From assembly GCA_035606915.1 (NCBI GenBank), contig DATNDU010000008.1, forward strand, positions 15,637-79,636: 64,000 nt of DNA, read 5' to 3'. Source of the DNA: Roseiarcus sp035606915. Its GTDB lineage: Bacteria > Pseudomonadota > Alphaproteobacteria > Rhizobiales > Beijerinckiaceae. The notes under the pieces are model-generated. The model did no database searches. It saw nothing but the letters and a program-made list of their open reading frames with translations, and had not been told where the DNA came from. The position numbers and the translations under genes are program-made. This document shows, in pieces, positions 8,958 to 19,764 of this stretch (position 1 is the stretch's first letter; the number at the start of each line of letters is the position of its first letter).

Positions 8958-11204
8958 TTGTCGGAACGTTCGAACAAGTCGCGGCTGCTGCGCGCGGTGC
9001 GCTGGACCCTGCTCGCCTTCGATGCCTTCATCGATTCCTCGATGTTCGACGCGGGTCGGCGCGCGCTCGGCGCGCTCTCGGCGGCGCAGGCGGCCTCGGA
9101 GCGGCTGCGGCTGCGCGGCTTCGCCAGGGCCGTGCTCGACCTCGCCTGCGAAGGCGCCAATATGGGGCTCGTCGGGCTCGTCGTCGCGCTGGTGCTGGCC
9201 CAGCCCGCCTTCAAGGCGACCGCCGACGACGACTGGCTCAAGCGCACCGATTTCGCCGTCACCTTCCTCGACCGTTACGGGGTCGAGATCGGCCGGCGCG
9301 GCATCAAGCACGACGAGACGGTGCCGTTCGACGAATTGCCGGAGAATTTCGTCAAGGCGGTGCTCGCCACCGAGGACCGGCGCTTCTTCCACCATTTCGG
9401 CGTCGACGTGATCGGCACTTTGCGCGCCCTCACCGTCAACGCCCACGCCGGCGGCGTCGTGCAGGGCGGCTCGACGATCACCCAGCAGCTCGCCAAGAAC
9501 GTCTTCCTCAGCAACGAGCGCTCGATCTCGCGCAAGATCACCGAGGCGTTCCTGGCGCTGTGGCTCGAACACCAACTCACCAAGAAGCAGATCCTCAGCC
9601 TCTATCTCGACCGCGTCTACATGGGCGCCGGCACGTTCGGCGTCGAGGCGGCGGCGCGCCATTACTTCGGCAAATCGATCCGCGACGTCAATCTCGCGCA
9701 AGCCGCGATGCTGGCGGGGCTGTTCAAGGCGCCGACGAAGTTCTCGCCCGGCGTCAACCTGCCGGCCGCCCGCGCCCGCGCCAACGACGTGTTGAGCAAC
9801 CTCGTCGAGGCCGGCTTCATGACCGAGGCGCAGGTCTACTCGGCCCGCCGCAACCCGGCGACGCCCGTCGAGCATACCGACGAGCAGAGCCCCGACTGGT
9901 ATCTCGATTTCGCCTTCAACGAGGTCAAGCAACTCGCCGCCAACGGCAAACTCGGGGCCGACCGCGTGCTGACGGTGCGCACCGGCCTCGACGAGGCCAT
10001 CCAGCAGAAGGCCGAGGACGTGCTGGAAGAGAAGCTGCGCGTCGACGCACCCGCCTATCACGCCCATCAGGCCGCGGCGGTGGTCGCCGATCCCGACGGG
10101 CTGGTGCGCGCCATGGTCGGCGGCCGCGATTACGGCGCCAGCCAGTTCAACCGCGCCACCGACGCGCTGCGCCAGCCCGGCTCCTCGTTCAAGGTGCTCG
10201 TCTACCTCACCGCGCTGCTGACCAACAAGTTTCACCCCAACACGCTGGTCGATTCCTCGCCGATCTGCATTGGCAATTACTGTGTCCACAACTACCACAA
10301 CGAGCGCGGCGGCCGCATGCCGATGTATACGGCGCTGGCGCTGTCCTACAACACCGCAGCGATCTGGCTGTCATGGAAGATCGGCGAGGCCTATTGGCCG
10401 AAGGGCAAGCCGTTTCACTTGGCCCGGATGGCGGCGCTCGGCCGCTCGAAGATCATCGACACGGCGCGCCTGCTCGGCATAACGACGCCGCTGCCCGACA
10501 CCGTGTCGCTGCCCGTCGGCGCCGACGAGGTGAAGATGATCGACATGGTCGGCGTCAACGCCACCCTCGCCAACGGCGGCCATCGCACCGTCGCCCATGC
10601 GGCAACCGAAATCCGCAACGCCCAGGGGCAGGTGATCTACAGCTTCGATCGCGACGGCCCGAAGCCCGTGCAGATCGTACCGGCCGACAAGGTCGCGGAA
10701 ATGAATAACATCATGATCCATGTCGTGACCGAGGGCACCGGGCGGGCGGCGCAAATCCCCGGCCGCGCCATCGCCGGCAAGACCGGCACCACCAACAACT
10801 CCACCAACGCCTGGTTCAACGCCTTCACCGGCAATCTCGTCGGCAGCGTGTGGTTTGGCAACGATGACGGCTCGTCGATGGGCGACCTCACCGGCGGCGT
10901 GTTGCCAGCGCAGAGCTGGCACGACATCATGGCCTTCGCGCTGCGCAATCTGCCGCCGAAGCCGCCGTTCGGCGTGGCCGCGCCGCCGCCGGACGCTGCG
11001 GCCGCGGCGGCAGCCAAGGCGGCCGGCGCGGGCGCGGCCGGGGCGCCGGCGCGCGCTGCGACGCTGCCGCAGAATACCAGCCGCGCCCTGCTGGAAATCG
11101 CCGGGTTCGTCCACGATGCGGCAGCGCGGGCGGCGGCGGCGCCGGCGACGCAAGAGACCGGCTTCGCCAAAGCCGCCACGACCCCGCGCGTGGCCTCGCC
11201 GTGA
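8958..11204 (+). CDS. Class A penicillin-binding protein (PBP1A-type)
   Basis: This is a bifunctional peptidoglycan synthase, 748 residues, anchored by one membrane segment near residues 70-83. The GT51 glycosyltransferase follows, with VLATEDRRFFHHFGVD near 134 and GGSTITQQLAKN near 170. The transpeptidase has SSFK (catalytic Ser near 409), SYN near 456, and KTGTT near 608. The tail after about 660 is low-complexity Ala/Pro-rich. The TTG at 8958 follows CAAGGG. It polymerises and cross-links peptidoglycan in the periplasm. Confidence 0.92.
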   Translation: MSERSNKSRLLRAVRWTLLAFDAFIDSSMFDAGRRALGALSAAQAASERLRLRGFARAVLDLACEGANMGLVGLVVALVLAQPAFKATADDDWLKRTDFAVTFLDRYGVEIGRRGIKHDETVPFDELPENFVKAVLATEDRRFFHHFGVDVIGTLRALTVNAHAGGVVQGGSTITQQLAKNVFLSNERSISRKITEAFLALWLEHQLTKKQILSLYLDRVYMGAGTFGVEAAARHYFGKSIRDVNLAQAAMLAGLFKAPTKFSPGVNLPAARARANDVLSNLVEAGFMTEAQVYSARRNPATPVEHTDEQSPDWYLDFAFNEVKQLAANGKLGADRVLTVRTGLDEAIQQKAEDVLEEKLRVDAPAYHAHQAAAVVADPDGLVRAMVGGRDYGASQFNRATDALRQPGSSFKVLVYLTALLTNKFHPNTLVDSSPICIGNYCVHNYHNERGGRMPMYTALALSYNTAAIWLSWKIGEAYWPKGKPFHLARMAALGRSKIIDTARLLGITTPLPDTVSLPVGADEVKMIDMVGVNATLANGGHRTVAHAATEIRNAQGQVIYSFDRDGPKPVQIVPADKVAEMNNIMIHVVTEGTGRAAQIPGRAIAGKTGTTNNSTNAWFNAFTGNLVGSVWFGNDDGSSMGDLTGGVLPAQSWHDIMAFALRNLPPKPPFGVAAPPPDAAAAAAAKAAGAGAAGAPARAATLPQNTSRALLEIAGFVHDAAARAAAAPATQETGFAKAATTPRVASP

Positions 11205-11220
11205 CCTCGCGGCGCCGCTC

Positions 11221-11799
11221 ATGATCGGGCTCATCAAAGCCCTGGCCGTCGCCGTCGCCGGCCTCGCGCTTGGCTTGTGGGCGACGCGCGCGGCGCTGAC
11301 CGGGGCGTTGCCGATCGCGGTCGACAGCCTCGGCCAGTGGCGCGTCGAGGCGCGCGCCGGGGCGGCCGACGCCGACCCCTATACGCGCGCCCGCATTGAG
11401 CGCAGCGGCGAAATCGCACTGGCGCTGGGCGAGGGGCTGCGCCTGACGACGCGCCTCGACAGCGAAGGGCGGACGCTCGACGGCGCCTGCGTCTACAAGC
11501 TCGGCCGGCAAGCGCCGACGGCGCGCTACTGGACGCTGGAGGCGATCGACGGCTCCGGCTTCCCGCTGGAGAACGCCGCCGGCCGCTACGTGCTGCGCTC
11601 GACCGAGTTGCTACGCGACCCCGACGGCGGCTTCGCGATCTGGATTTCGCCGAGCCCGCACGCCGGCAACTGGTTGCCCGTCGCCGCGCGCGGCCGCTTC
11701 GGGCTGGCGTTGCGGCTCTACGACCCCGCGCTCAGCGACGCCGCCGTCGGCTTCGAGCGCGCCACGGCGCCGAGCGTCGTCAGGACGGCCTGCGGATGA
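11221..11799 (+). CDS. DUF1214 domain protein
   Basis: This is a 192-residue protein with an N-terminal membrane helix or uncleaved signal (residues 5-28), followed by a DUF1214-like domain. Family-like features are CVYKLGRQAPTARYWTLEAID near 79-99 and a C-terminal LRLYDP. The gene starts 16 bases after the PBP stop and overlaps the next gene by ATGA, so the three are probably co-transcribed. DUF1214 and DUF1254 often occur together; their biochemical role is unknown. Confidence 0.8.
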   Translation: MIGLIKALAVAVAGLALGLWATRAALTGALPIAVDSLGQWRVEARAGAADADPYTRARIERSGEIALALGEGLRLTTRLDSEGRTLDGACVYKLGRQAPTARYWTLEAIDGSGFPLENAAGRYVLRSTELLRDPDGGFAIWISPSPHAGNWLPVAARGRFGLALRLYDPALSDAAVGFERATAPSVVRTACG

Positions 11800-12380
11800 G
11801 CGGGCGCCTCATCGGGCGGGCGCTCTATTACGCCGCGCTCGTCGCCGTCGTCGCCGGGCTCACGCATCTGGTGGCGCTGCTGATCGCGCCGAGCCTGGCC
11901 GAACACGACGCTTATGCGCGCGTCGAGACGCTGGGGCCGCCGTTCAAGACCATCGCGCTGCCACAGGCCTCGCCGACGCAGCGCGTCTTCCCCTACGCCG
12001 ACCCGGCCGTGGCGGCGGCGATCTGCCGCTACGACCTCACGGACGGCCCGGTGCGCGCTCGCGCGCCGCTCGGCCGGCCGGGGTTCTCGTCGCTGTCGTT
12101 CCATTCCCGGCGCGGCGTGGTGTTTTACGCGCTGACCGACCGGGCGGCCAACAAGGGGCGGATGGAGGCGCTGATCGTCACGCCTGAGCAATTGCGCAAG
12201 CTCGTCGCCCATGACGACGAGGACAACCCGAGCGACGACCTGCGCATCGTCTCGCCGACCCTGGCGGGCTTCGTGATGACGCGGGTGTTGAGCCAGAGCC
12301 CCGACGATGCGCCCTCCGCCGCCGCTCAAGCCGCGGCGATGACCTGCGCCCCCGAGCCGATCGCGGAAGCCGAGAGATAG
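11796..12380 (+). CDS. DUF1254 domain membrane protein
   Basis: This is a 194-residue protein with an N-terminal membrane segment (about 8-32), then a DUF1254-like region containing VFPYADPAVAAAICRYDL and FSSLSFHSRRGVVFYALTD. It starts with the ATGA that ends the DUF1214 gene, so the two products are likely made together and may interact. Function is unknown; position after a peptidoglycan synthase hints at an envelope role, which is inference only. Confidence 0.75.
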   Translation: MSGRLIGRALYYAALVAVVAGLTHLVALLIAPSLAEHDAYARVETLGPPFKTIALPQASPTQRVFPYADPAVAAAICRYDLTDGPVRARAPLGRPGFSSLSFHSRRGVVFYALTDRAANKGRMEALIVTPEQLRKLVAHDDEDNPSDDLRIVSPTLAGFVMTRVLSQSPDDAPSAAAQAAAMTCAPEPIAEAER

Positions 12381-12445
12381 CCGGCGATGGACAAAGCGAC
12401 GCATCGGCGCGATGTTTGCGCCCAACGCCTAGCCTTGGGGGAACC

Positions 12446-13375
<930 letters not shown>

Positions 13376-13483
13376 GCGACTTAACCGAATCCTCGATAAC
13401 TCGATTAGGACTTGTTTATCTTTTGCCCGCAACTCTGGGGTGAAGCCATCGCCGGCTGAAGGCGGACCTTACGCGGACGAAAG

Positions 13484-13747
13484 ATGATTGAGAACAGCGA
13501 TCGGCGCAGCCGCAAACGCAAGGCGATCAATTCGCTTGCCTGGGCCGACCCCGGCGGCATTCTGCCGGTCATCGATTGCCGCCTCGTCGACTTCACCGAG
13601 GAGGGCGCGCGCGTCGTCGCCCCGCCGGGCGTCGAAATGCCTGACATCTTCCAGTTGCAGGTCGATTCCTCGCGCATTCTGGGCGCCGCCGAAGTGATCT
13701 GGCGCGAGCAAAACCATGTCGGCGTCAGGTTCCTGACCCGCCTCTGA
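13484..13747 (+). CDS. PilZ domain protein
   Basis: This is an 87-residue single-domain PilZ protein, a candidate c-di-GMP receptor. An N-terminal Arg cluster (DRRSRKRK, residues 6-13) stands where PilZ proteins carry the RxxxR motif. The usual downstream block DFTEEGARV and the C-terminal AAEVIWREQNHVGVRFL match the PilZ beta-barrel. It stands alone upstream of a DUF1217 gene. Whether it binds c-di-GMP is not certain. Confidence 0.82.
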   Translation: MIENSDRRSRKRKAINSLAWADPGGILPVIDCRLVDFTEEGARVVAPPGVEMPDIFQLQVDSSRILGAAEVIWREQNHVGVRFLTRL

Positions 13748-13848
13748 TGCGGGTTCGGCGCCTTTCGCGCAAGCTTGGCGTCGTAGAGGGAGATGAACGC
13801 ACGAGGGCAGGCGGGGGACCGCCCGTCACGGCTCATCACGAGGCGGTC

Positions 13849-14709
13849 ATGACCAATACGACGACGGCATTTCTCGCCATTCAAAACAATCTCGCGCGCT
13901 ACCAGAAGCTCACCGCCGAGCAGCCTTCGGTGAAGACGGCGACCGCCTATTACCAGGCCAATATCGGCAAGGTGAGCACCATCGGCGAGTTCGTCGGCAA
14001 CTATCGCCTGCTGTCCTATGCCTTGAACGCCTACGGTCTCGGCGATCAGATCAACAACAAGGCGCTCATCGCCAAGGTGCTCGAACAGGGTACGTCGAGC
14101 CCCAGGGCGCTCGCCAACACCCTCGAAAACGCCCACTGGAAGGCTTTTGCCGACGCCTTCAACTTTTCCGCTGCCGGCAGCGCCGCGCCCGCGTCCGCAA
14201 CCGCTGTGGCGACGACGACAAGCGATTATGTCGAGCAGAAACTCGAAGAGAACCAGGGCCAGAGCGATCCCGGCGTGCAACTGGCGCTCTATTTCGCGCG
14301 CGTCGCGCCGACGATCACCAACAGCCTGCAAATGCTCGCCGACACTAATCTCACGCAAGTCGTGCAGACGATTTTCAATCTGCCGGCGGGCACAAGCGAG
14401 ACCCAGATCAACAACGAAGCGGCGGCGCTACAGAAGCTGATGCCGGTCTCGGAACTGAAGGGCCCGGCGACCGTCAAATCCCTCACCGAGCGCTTCACGG
14501 CCGCCTACGACGCCAAATATGGCGTCGGCGGAACAGATCCCGGCGGCTCGCTTTCCGTCAGCGACGGCAATGCGGCATCGCCCGTGTCGGCCGCTTCCAG
14601 CATCCTGTCGCAGGTGATTTCCAGCAATTCCGAGGCGCTGGCGAGCCGTTCCTCCTATACGCCGCTCATCAGCCCGAGTCTGCTCGCCAGCCTCGCGCTC
14701 GGCGGTTGA
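13849..14709 (+). CDS. DUF1217 family protein (flagellum-associated family)
   Basis: This is a 286-residue protein with the DUF1217 pattern: an N-terminal TTTAFLAIQNNLARYQKLTA, then NIGKVSTIGEFVGNYRLLSYAL, and a long helical body. Relatives in Hyphomicrobiales often lie in flagellar loci, but there are no flagellar genes here. I use the ATG at 13849, preceded by GAGG; the upstream frame is not family-like. The C-terminal 60 residues are Ser/Ala-rich. Role unknown. Confidence 0.8.
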   Translation: MTNTTTAFLAIQNNLARYQKLTAEQPSVKTATAYYQANIGKVSTIGEFVGNYRLLSYALNAYGLGDQINNKALIAKVLEQGTSSPRALANTLENAHWKAFADAFNFSAAGSAAPASATAVATTTSDYVEQKLEENQGQSDPGVQLALYFARVAPTITNSLQMLADTNLTQVVQTIFNLPAGTSETQINNEAAALQKLMPVSELKGPATVKSLTERFTAAYDAKYGVGGTDPGGSLSVSDGNAASPVSAASSILSQVISSNSEALASRSSYTPLISPSLLASLALGG

Positions 14710-14865
14710 GCTGGATGCAGCGGCCGACACTGCAAAGCGTCGCCTGCGCGGCGGCCCGGGCGAGCCAACCGCCCTGCGACAAAAAGCGATGGCTTGAATG
14801 GGCGGCCGTCAGGGTCTAATGCCGCGCGCGCGCCGTTCCCGGCGCGGGATCATTCGGGACCGATC

Positions 14866-16064
<1,199 letters not shown>

Positions 16065-16068
<4 letters not shown>

Positions 16069-16730
16069 CGCCGCTGACGCTGGTCTTCGATCTCGACGGC
16101 ACGTTGGCGGAGACCGCGCCGGACCTGATCGGCGCCCTCAACCACGTGCTGGCCGGGGACGATATCGCCCCCGTGCCGGTCGAGGCCGCCCGTTCGCTGC
16201 TCGGCGCAGGCGCCCGCGCGCTCATCGAGCGCGGCTATGCCCGCGCCGGCCGCGAGTTGACGCGCGCACGGCTCGACGCGCAGTTCGATGCGTTCCTTGA
16301 ATTCTACGACGCCCATATCGCCGACCACTCGACGCTGTTTCCGGGCGTGCTTGCCTGCCTCGATCGTTGCCGCGCCGAGGGTTGGCGGCTGGCGGTATGC
16401 ACCAACAAGCTCGAACATTCTTCGCACCTGCTGCTCGGCAAGCTCGGCGTCGCCGAGCGCTTCACCTTCGTCTGCGGGCAGGACACGTTCGGCGTCGCCA
16501 AGCCCGATCCGAAGCCGCTGTTGGAGACGGTGGCGCGCGCCGGCGGCGTCATCGCGCGCAGCGTGATGGTCGGCGATTCCGTCACCGACATCCGCACCGC
16601 GCGAGCGGCGGGGGTGCTGGTGGTGGCGGTCGATTTCGGCTACACCGACGTTCCCGTGACCGAACTCGGCCCCGACCGGGTGATCTCGCATTTCGACGCG
16701 CTCGACGGGGCCGTGCGCGCCTTGACTTGA
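16065..16730 (+). CDS. gph: Phosphoglycolate phosphatase, HAD family
   Basis: This is a 221-residue HAD hydrolase of the Gph type: motif I VFDLDGTLAETAPDL near residue 6, motif II VCTNK near 113, Lys of motif III in VAKPDPKP, and motif IV VMVGDSVTDIRTA. It dephosphorylates 2-phosphoglycolate or a similar small phosphate ester. The start is TTG at 16065, overlapping the aminotransferase stop (TTGA), with ACGGGG upstream; this is an operon pair. Confidence 0.88.
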
Positions 16731-16760
16731 GCGTCCCGCACGGCTTACAGGGGCGAGATC

Positions 16761-16835
16761 GGGCGATTAGCTCAGCGGTAGAGCACTCCCTTCACACGGG
16801 AGGGGCCACAGGTTCGATCCCTGTATCGCCCACCA
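16761..16835 (+). tRNA. tRNA-Val (anticodon CAC)
   Basis: This is a complete cloverleaf of 75 bases with encoded CCA. Acceptor GGGCGAT pairs with ATCGCCC; the D stem is GCTC/GAGC; the anticodon stem CTCCC/GGGAG holds the loop TTCACAC with anticodon CAC; the T arm is ACAGG-TTCGATC-CCTGT; the discriminator is A. It reads GTG. It marks the boundary between conserved genes to the left and the accessory region to the right. Confidence 0.97.
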
Positions 16836-17018
16836 CGAGACCACTGGAATCGCTGACGATTTCCTGCCTAGACCTTCTGCACGACCAATCAAGGGTTTGT
16901 GGGCTCGGAATACGGCCTGCGAACTGAAATCGGGCCGATTTCTCCGTCACTGACGCCTGCTTTTGCAGAAAGTCTCTGTCGACAAAAATCGGTTTCCCGG
17001 AATGGAAGGCGTCCGTAG

Positions 17019-17035
17019 GTCGACATAGATCATTT
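17019..17035 (-). promoter_or_regulatory. Candidate regulator-binding motif upstream of MFS gene
   Basis: GTCGACATAGATCATTT here is the reverse complement, with one mismatch, of AAATGATCTATGTAGAC at 19725-19741 in the regulator/deacetylase intergenic region. The core GTCTA-CA-TAGAT is an imperfect palindrome, as expected for an FCD-type GntR dimer. It lies about 57 bases upstream of the -35 element. Inferred target of the fused GntR regulator. Confidence 0.55.
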
Positions 17036-17092
17036 CCATTTCGTCGCTCAAACTTCGCGCTGAGAGCGCTAAAAAATCAGCTTGCGCCGCGA

Positions 17093-17122
17093 TTGACGAA
17101 AGGATTTCATTCTGCATACAAT
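17093..17122 (+). promoter_or_regulatory. Sigma-70-type promoter of the MFS gene
   Basis: TTGACG (17093-17098) and TACAAT (17117-17122) are separated by 18 bases and lie about 50 bases upstream of the chosen TTG start. This is one of the best consensus promoters in the window. Confidence 0.6.
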
Positions 17123-17170
17123 TTTCAATTGAGGCTCATTCCGAGCTTCGTAAACCGGAGGCTCTCCGCC

Positions 17171-18526
17171 TTGGCCATCGCAGCCCCAGCTTCGCCCCTC
17201 GTTCAGCGCTCCGCGGCGCCCAGCGAAATGACGGACACCTCGCCGTTGACCAAAGGCCAGGTGAGCTACACCGCCGTCGTCGCCCTCTTCGCCTGGACCT
17301 TCGCGGTCTACGATCTCATCACTTTCGGCAATCTGTTGCCGAAAATTCAGCAAGAGTTCGGCTGGTCGAACGCCGTCGCCTCCTATGTCGCGACGTTCGT
17401 CGGCCTGTCCTCGCTCGTCGTCGCTCTCGCCGTCGGTCCGGTGATCGATCGTTTGGGGCGGCGCTTCGCGCTCGTGCTGACGACGGGCGGCGCGGCGGTC
17501 AGTTCCGGCCTCGCCGCTTTTGCTATCGGCCCGGTGTCGCTCGTGCTGTTCCGCGCGCTCTCGGGCTTCGGCATGTCGGAGCAGGCGGTCAACGCGGCCT
17601 ATCTCAACGAAGTGTTCGGCGCGCGCGCCAAGGGCCTGCTCTACGGCATCGTGCAAGCCGGATGGCCGCTCGGCGTGATGCTGTCCTCGGGGCTGGCCGC
17701 CTGGCTTTTGCCTGAGATCGGCTGGCGCGGCGTGTTCCTCGTCGCGACGTTCCCGCTGGTCGTGATTTTGCTGTTTCGCTTCGGCCTGCGCGAATCCCCC
17801 TATTTCGCCAAGCTCAAGCATATCCGCGGGCTGCGCGCGCAAGGCGACGTCGCGGGTTCGCAGGAGTTGGCGAAGCGCTGGAGCCTGGACGTCTCCAACG
17901 ACGACCGCGCCAACACCTATGCCGAGTTGTTCACTCCGGCCTTGCGCCGTCAGTCGATCGCGCTCGGCGCCATGTTCTTCTTCAAGATCATCTCCGACTC
18001 GCAATTGACCGTGCTCGCCACCTCCGTGCTTGGCCAAGCCAAGGGCATCGACCTGACGAGCGCGCTGTGGACGATCTTCTTCGGCAACGGCGTCGCGGTG
18101 CTCGGTTATCTGTTCCTGGGCTGGCTCGGCGACCGCATCGGCCGCCGCGAGACTGTGATCGTCGCCCAGACGCTGGCGGCGGTGATGATCTTTGTGCTGT
18201 TGTTCGTCGCCCAGAGCCTGACGGCCGTCGTCATCGGCTATGCGCTGGTGCTGTTCTTCGCACAGGGCGCCGCGGCGCCGTTCTTCGCCTATGTCGGCGA
18301 ATCGTTTCCGACCCGCGTGCGCGGCACTGGCGCGGCCTTCATCAACATCACCGGCCCGATCGGCGGCATTTTCGGACCGCTCGTCTATGGCGCCTTGCAG
18401 CAGGCGGGCGCAAGCCCGACGGTCGCGGCGGCCTCAAGCGGCGTGGCGGCCCTCGTCGCCGCCGGCTGCATGTTGGCGGCCCGCTCCATCCGCCCCGGGC
18501 AGGAACTGACTGCGATCTCGCACTGA
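17171..18526 (+). CDS. MFS transporter
   Basis: This is a major facilitator of about 450 residues with 12 predicted membrane helices. The sugar/metabolite-H+ symporter motifs are visible: GPVIDRLGRRFALV after TM2, a long central loop (about 195-225), and GWLGDRIGRRETVI in the second half. It resembles the aromatic acid or metabolite-H+ symporter groups; the substrate is unknown. The TTG at 17171 follows CGGAGG at good spacing, downstream of the promoter; an ATG at 17228 is an alternative. It is convergent with a GntR regulator and shares a motif with it, suggesting import of the compound handled by the deacetylase and racemase-like genes. Confidence 0.85.
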   Translation: MAIAAPASPLVQRSAAPSEMTDTSPLTKGQVSYTAVVALFAWTFAVYDLITFGNLLPKIQQEFGWSNAVASYVATFVGLSSLVVALAVGPVIDRLGRRFALVLTTGGAAVSSGLAAFAIGPVSLVLFRALSGFGMSEQAVNAAYLNEVFGARAKGLLYGIVQAGWPLGVMLSSGLAAWLLPEIGWRGVFLVATFPLVVILLFRFGLRESPYFAKLKHIRGLRAQGDVAGSQELAKRWSLDVSNDDRANTYAELFTPALRRQSIALGAMFFFKIISDSQLTVLATSVLGQAKGIDLTSALWTIFFGNGVAVLGYLFLGWLGDRIGRRETVIVAQTLAAVMIFVLLFVAQSLTAVVIGYALVLFFAQGAAAPFFAYVGESFPTRVRGTGAAFINITGPIGGIFGPLVYGALQQAGASPTVAAASSGVAALVAAGCMLAARSIRPGQELTAISH

Positions 18527-18551
18527 ACGCCTCGCCGGCGCGCTTCATCCG

Positions 18552-18648
18552 GTTTTCGAGCGAAGGGCCCGAAAACGATCGCGCGAAATTCTGGCGCAGA
18601 AAGAAAATCCCGCGCGAACGGAATACGGCTTTCTGCCGAAAGCCGTAT
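18552..18648. terminator. Stem-loops between convergent MFS and GntR genes
   Basis: Two hairpins lie in the gap. One at 18552-18576 pairs GTTTTCG with CGAAAAC. The stronger one at 18623-18648 has an 11-base perfect stem ATACGGCTTTC/GAAAGCCGTAT with loop TGCC and abuts the end of the minus-strand gene. Neither is followed by a clear T-run, so a bidirectional terminator is likely but not certain. Confidence 0.5.
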
Positions 18649-19694
18649 CACTTGCGCGCCGGCAGGCGCCCCTGATGACCCGTCAAATGCCCGTTCATCA
18701 ATTCCCCCGCGCCCTTGGCGTCGCCCGCCGCGATGAGATCGATGAGCGCTGTGTGCTCCTCGATCGCGCAGGCGGGCGGCGCTCCGTCGTAGAGCAGCAC
18801 CGCCAGCGACGTTTTGGCCGCAAGCTGCTGCACGAAGCCTTCGAGCAGGCGGTTTTCGCCGAGCGAGGCGAGAACCGAGTGAAACTCCGTCAGCAGATGC
18901 ACGTAACGGCCGCGGTCGCCCGAGGCGCGCGCCGCTTGCTGCCGCTCGACATGCCGGCGCAGCGCGCGGATGTCGTGCGCCGTGCAATGGCGGCAGAGAT
19001 CGCCGACGATCTCGCCTTCGATCAGCCGCCGCGCCGCATAGGCCTGCTGCACCTCGGCGAGCGAGGGATTGGCGACGAAAGCGCCGCGGTTGCGATGCAG
19101 CGTGACGATGCCGGCGAAGGCGAGCCGGCGCAGCGCCTCGCGCACCAGCGTGCGGCCCGTGCCGAGCTTCTCGGCGATATGCGCCTCGCTCAGCTTCTGC
19201 CCGGGCTTGTAGCGCTCGGCGACGATCAGCGTCGCGATGGCGTTCGCCGCTGCGTCGTCGGAAGCCAAGCCGTGGAAGAGCCCGCCGCGGCCGAACTGGC
19301 GCGCTTCGCTCGGCAGCGCGCGCTCCCGCACAGGCGGCGGCTCGGCGCGGATCTTCATCGGCTCTCCGGCGCGCTTCAGCGCCTTGAGAATGGTTTCGGC
19401 CGACAGCGCCAGACCGTGACGGCGCTCCAGTTCGGATTTCAGCCGGTGGACGCCAAGCCCCTCGTTCTGCCTGAGTTCGAGAATCAGGGCTTGCTCGCGC
19501 GCGAACACTTTCTGGTTCGGCGACGACGACGGTCTGCGGCTCGTGTCGGCCAGACCTTCCGGCCCCGCCTCCTGGTAGCGCCGCCACCATTTGCGCAAAG
19601 TTGGACGCGAAATGCCGAAGCGCGCGCACACGCGCCCGGCGCTGCCCGTCGCCTCGTAGGCTTCGATCCAGCGCAAGCGTTCCTCGATCGGCAT
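18648..19694 (-). CDS. Transposase-type HTH fused to GntR/FCD regulator
   Basis: This 348-residue protein appears to have two DNA-binding parts. Residues 1-115 look like the N-terminal HTH/zipper region of IS481- or IS3-type transposases: ARFGISRPTLRKWWRRYQEA near 24-43, GLADTSRRP, then LRQNEGLGVHRLKSEL. Residues 145-215 are a GntR winged helix (KPGQKLSEAHIAEKLGTGRT, LVREALRRLAFAGIVTLHRNRGAFV). Residues 220-340 form an FCD ligand domain (RRLIEGEIV, LTEFHSVLA, EEHTALIDLIAAGDA). Usual FCD regulators are about 220-250 residues, so the N-terminal 115 are extra. The gene is divergent from the deacetylase gene, with a palindromic motif in the 70-base gap. It is probably a repressor responding to the pathway substrate. 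Confidence 0.85.
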   Translation of the reverse strand: MPIEERLRWIEAYEATGSAGRVCARFGISRPTLRKWWRRYQEAGPEGLADTSRRPSSSPNQKVFAREQALILELRQNEGLGVHRLKSELERRHGLALSAETILKALKRAGEPMKIRAEPPPVRERALPSEARQFGRGGLFHGLASDDAAANAIATLIVAERYKPGQKLSEAHIAEKLGTGRTLVREALRRLAFAGIVTLHRNRGAFVANPSLAEVQQAYAARRLIEGEIVGDLCRHCTAHDIRALRRHVERQQAARASGDRGRYVHLLTEFHSVLASLGENRLLEGFVQQLAAKTSLAVLLYDGAPPACAIEEHTALIDLIAAGDAKGAGELMNGHLTGHQGRLPARK

Positions 19695-19724
19695 CGGTTA
19701 GACTCGGGGCATAGGTTCGACGCG

Positions 19725-19741
19725 AAATGATCTATGTAGAC
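19725..19741 (+). promoter_or_regulatory. Candidate operator in GntR/deacetylase intergenic region
   Basis: AAATGATCTATGTAGAC lies between the divergent regulator and deacetylase genes, about 24 bases before the deacetylase ATG. It matches, inverted and with one mismatch, the site upstream of the MFS gene. Its position would let one dimer control both directions. Confidence 0.55.
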
Positions 19742-19764
19742 TGTTTAATGACGGAGACCTCGCA

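Larger units (their letters stand above)
16836..17170. other. Intergenic region between tRNA-Val and the MFS gene
   Basis: No gene was found in these 335 bases. They contain a regulatory-motif copy at 17019-17035 and a good promoter at 17093-17122, each listed separately. No copy of the tRNA 3' end, integrase remnant or obvious terminator was seen. Confidence 0.6.

Noticed and set aside
16761..16835. tRNA-Val as an attachment site for an integrative element
   Set aside because: No second copy of the tRNA 3' end and no integrase or phage gene was found up to recG, so an att site cannot be claimed.
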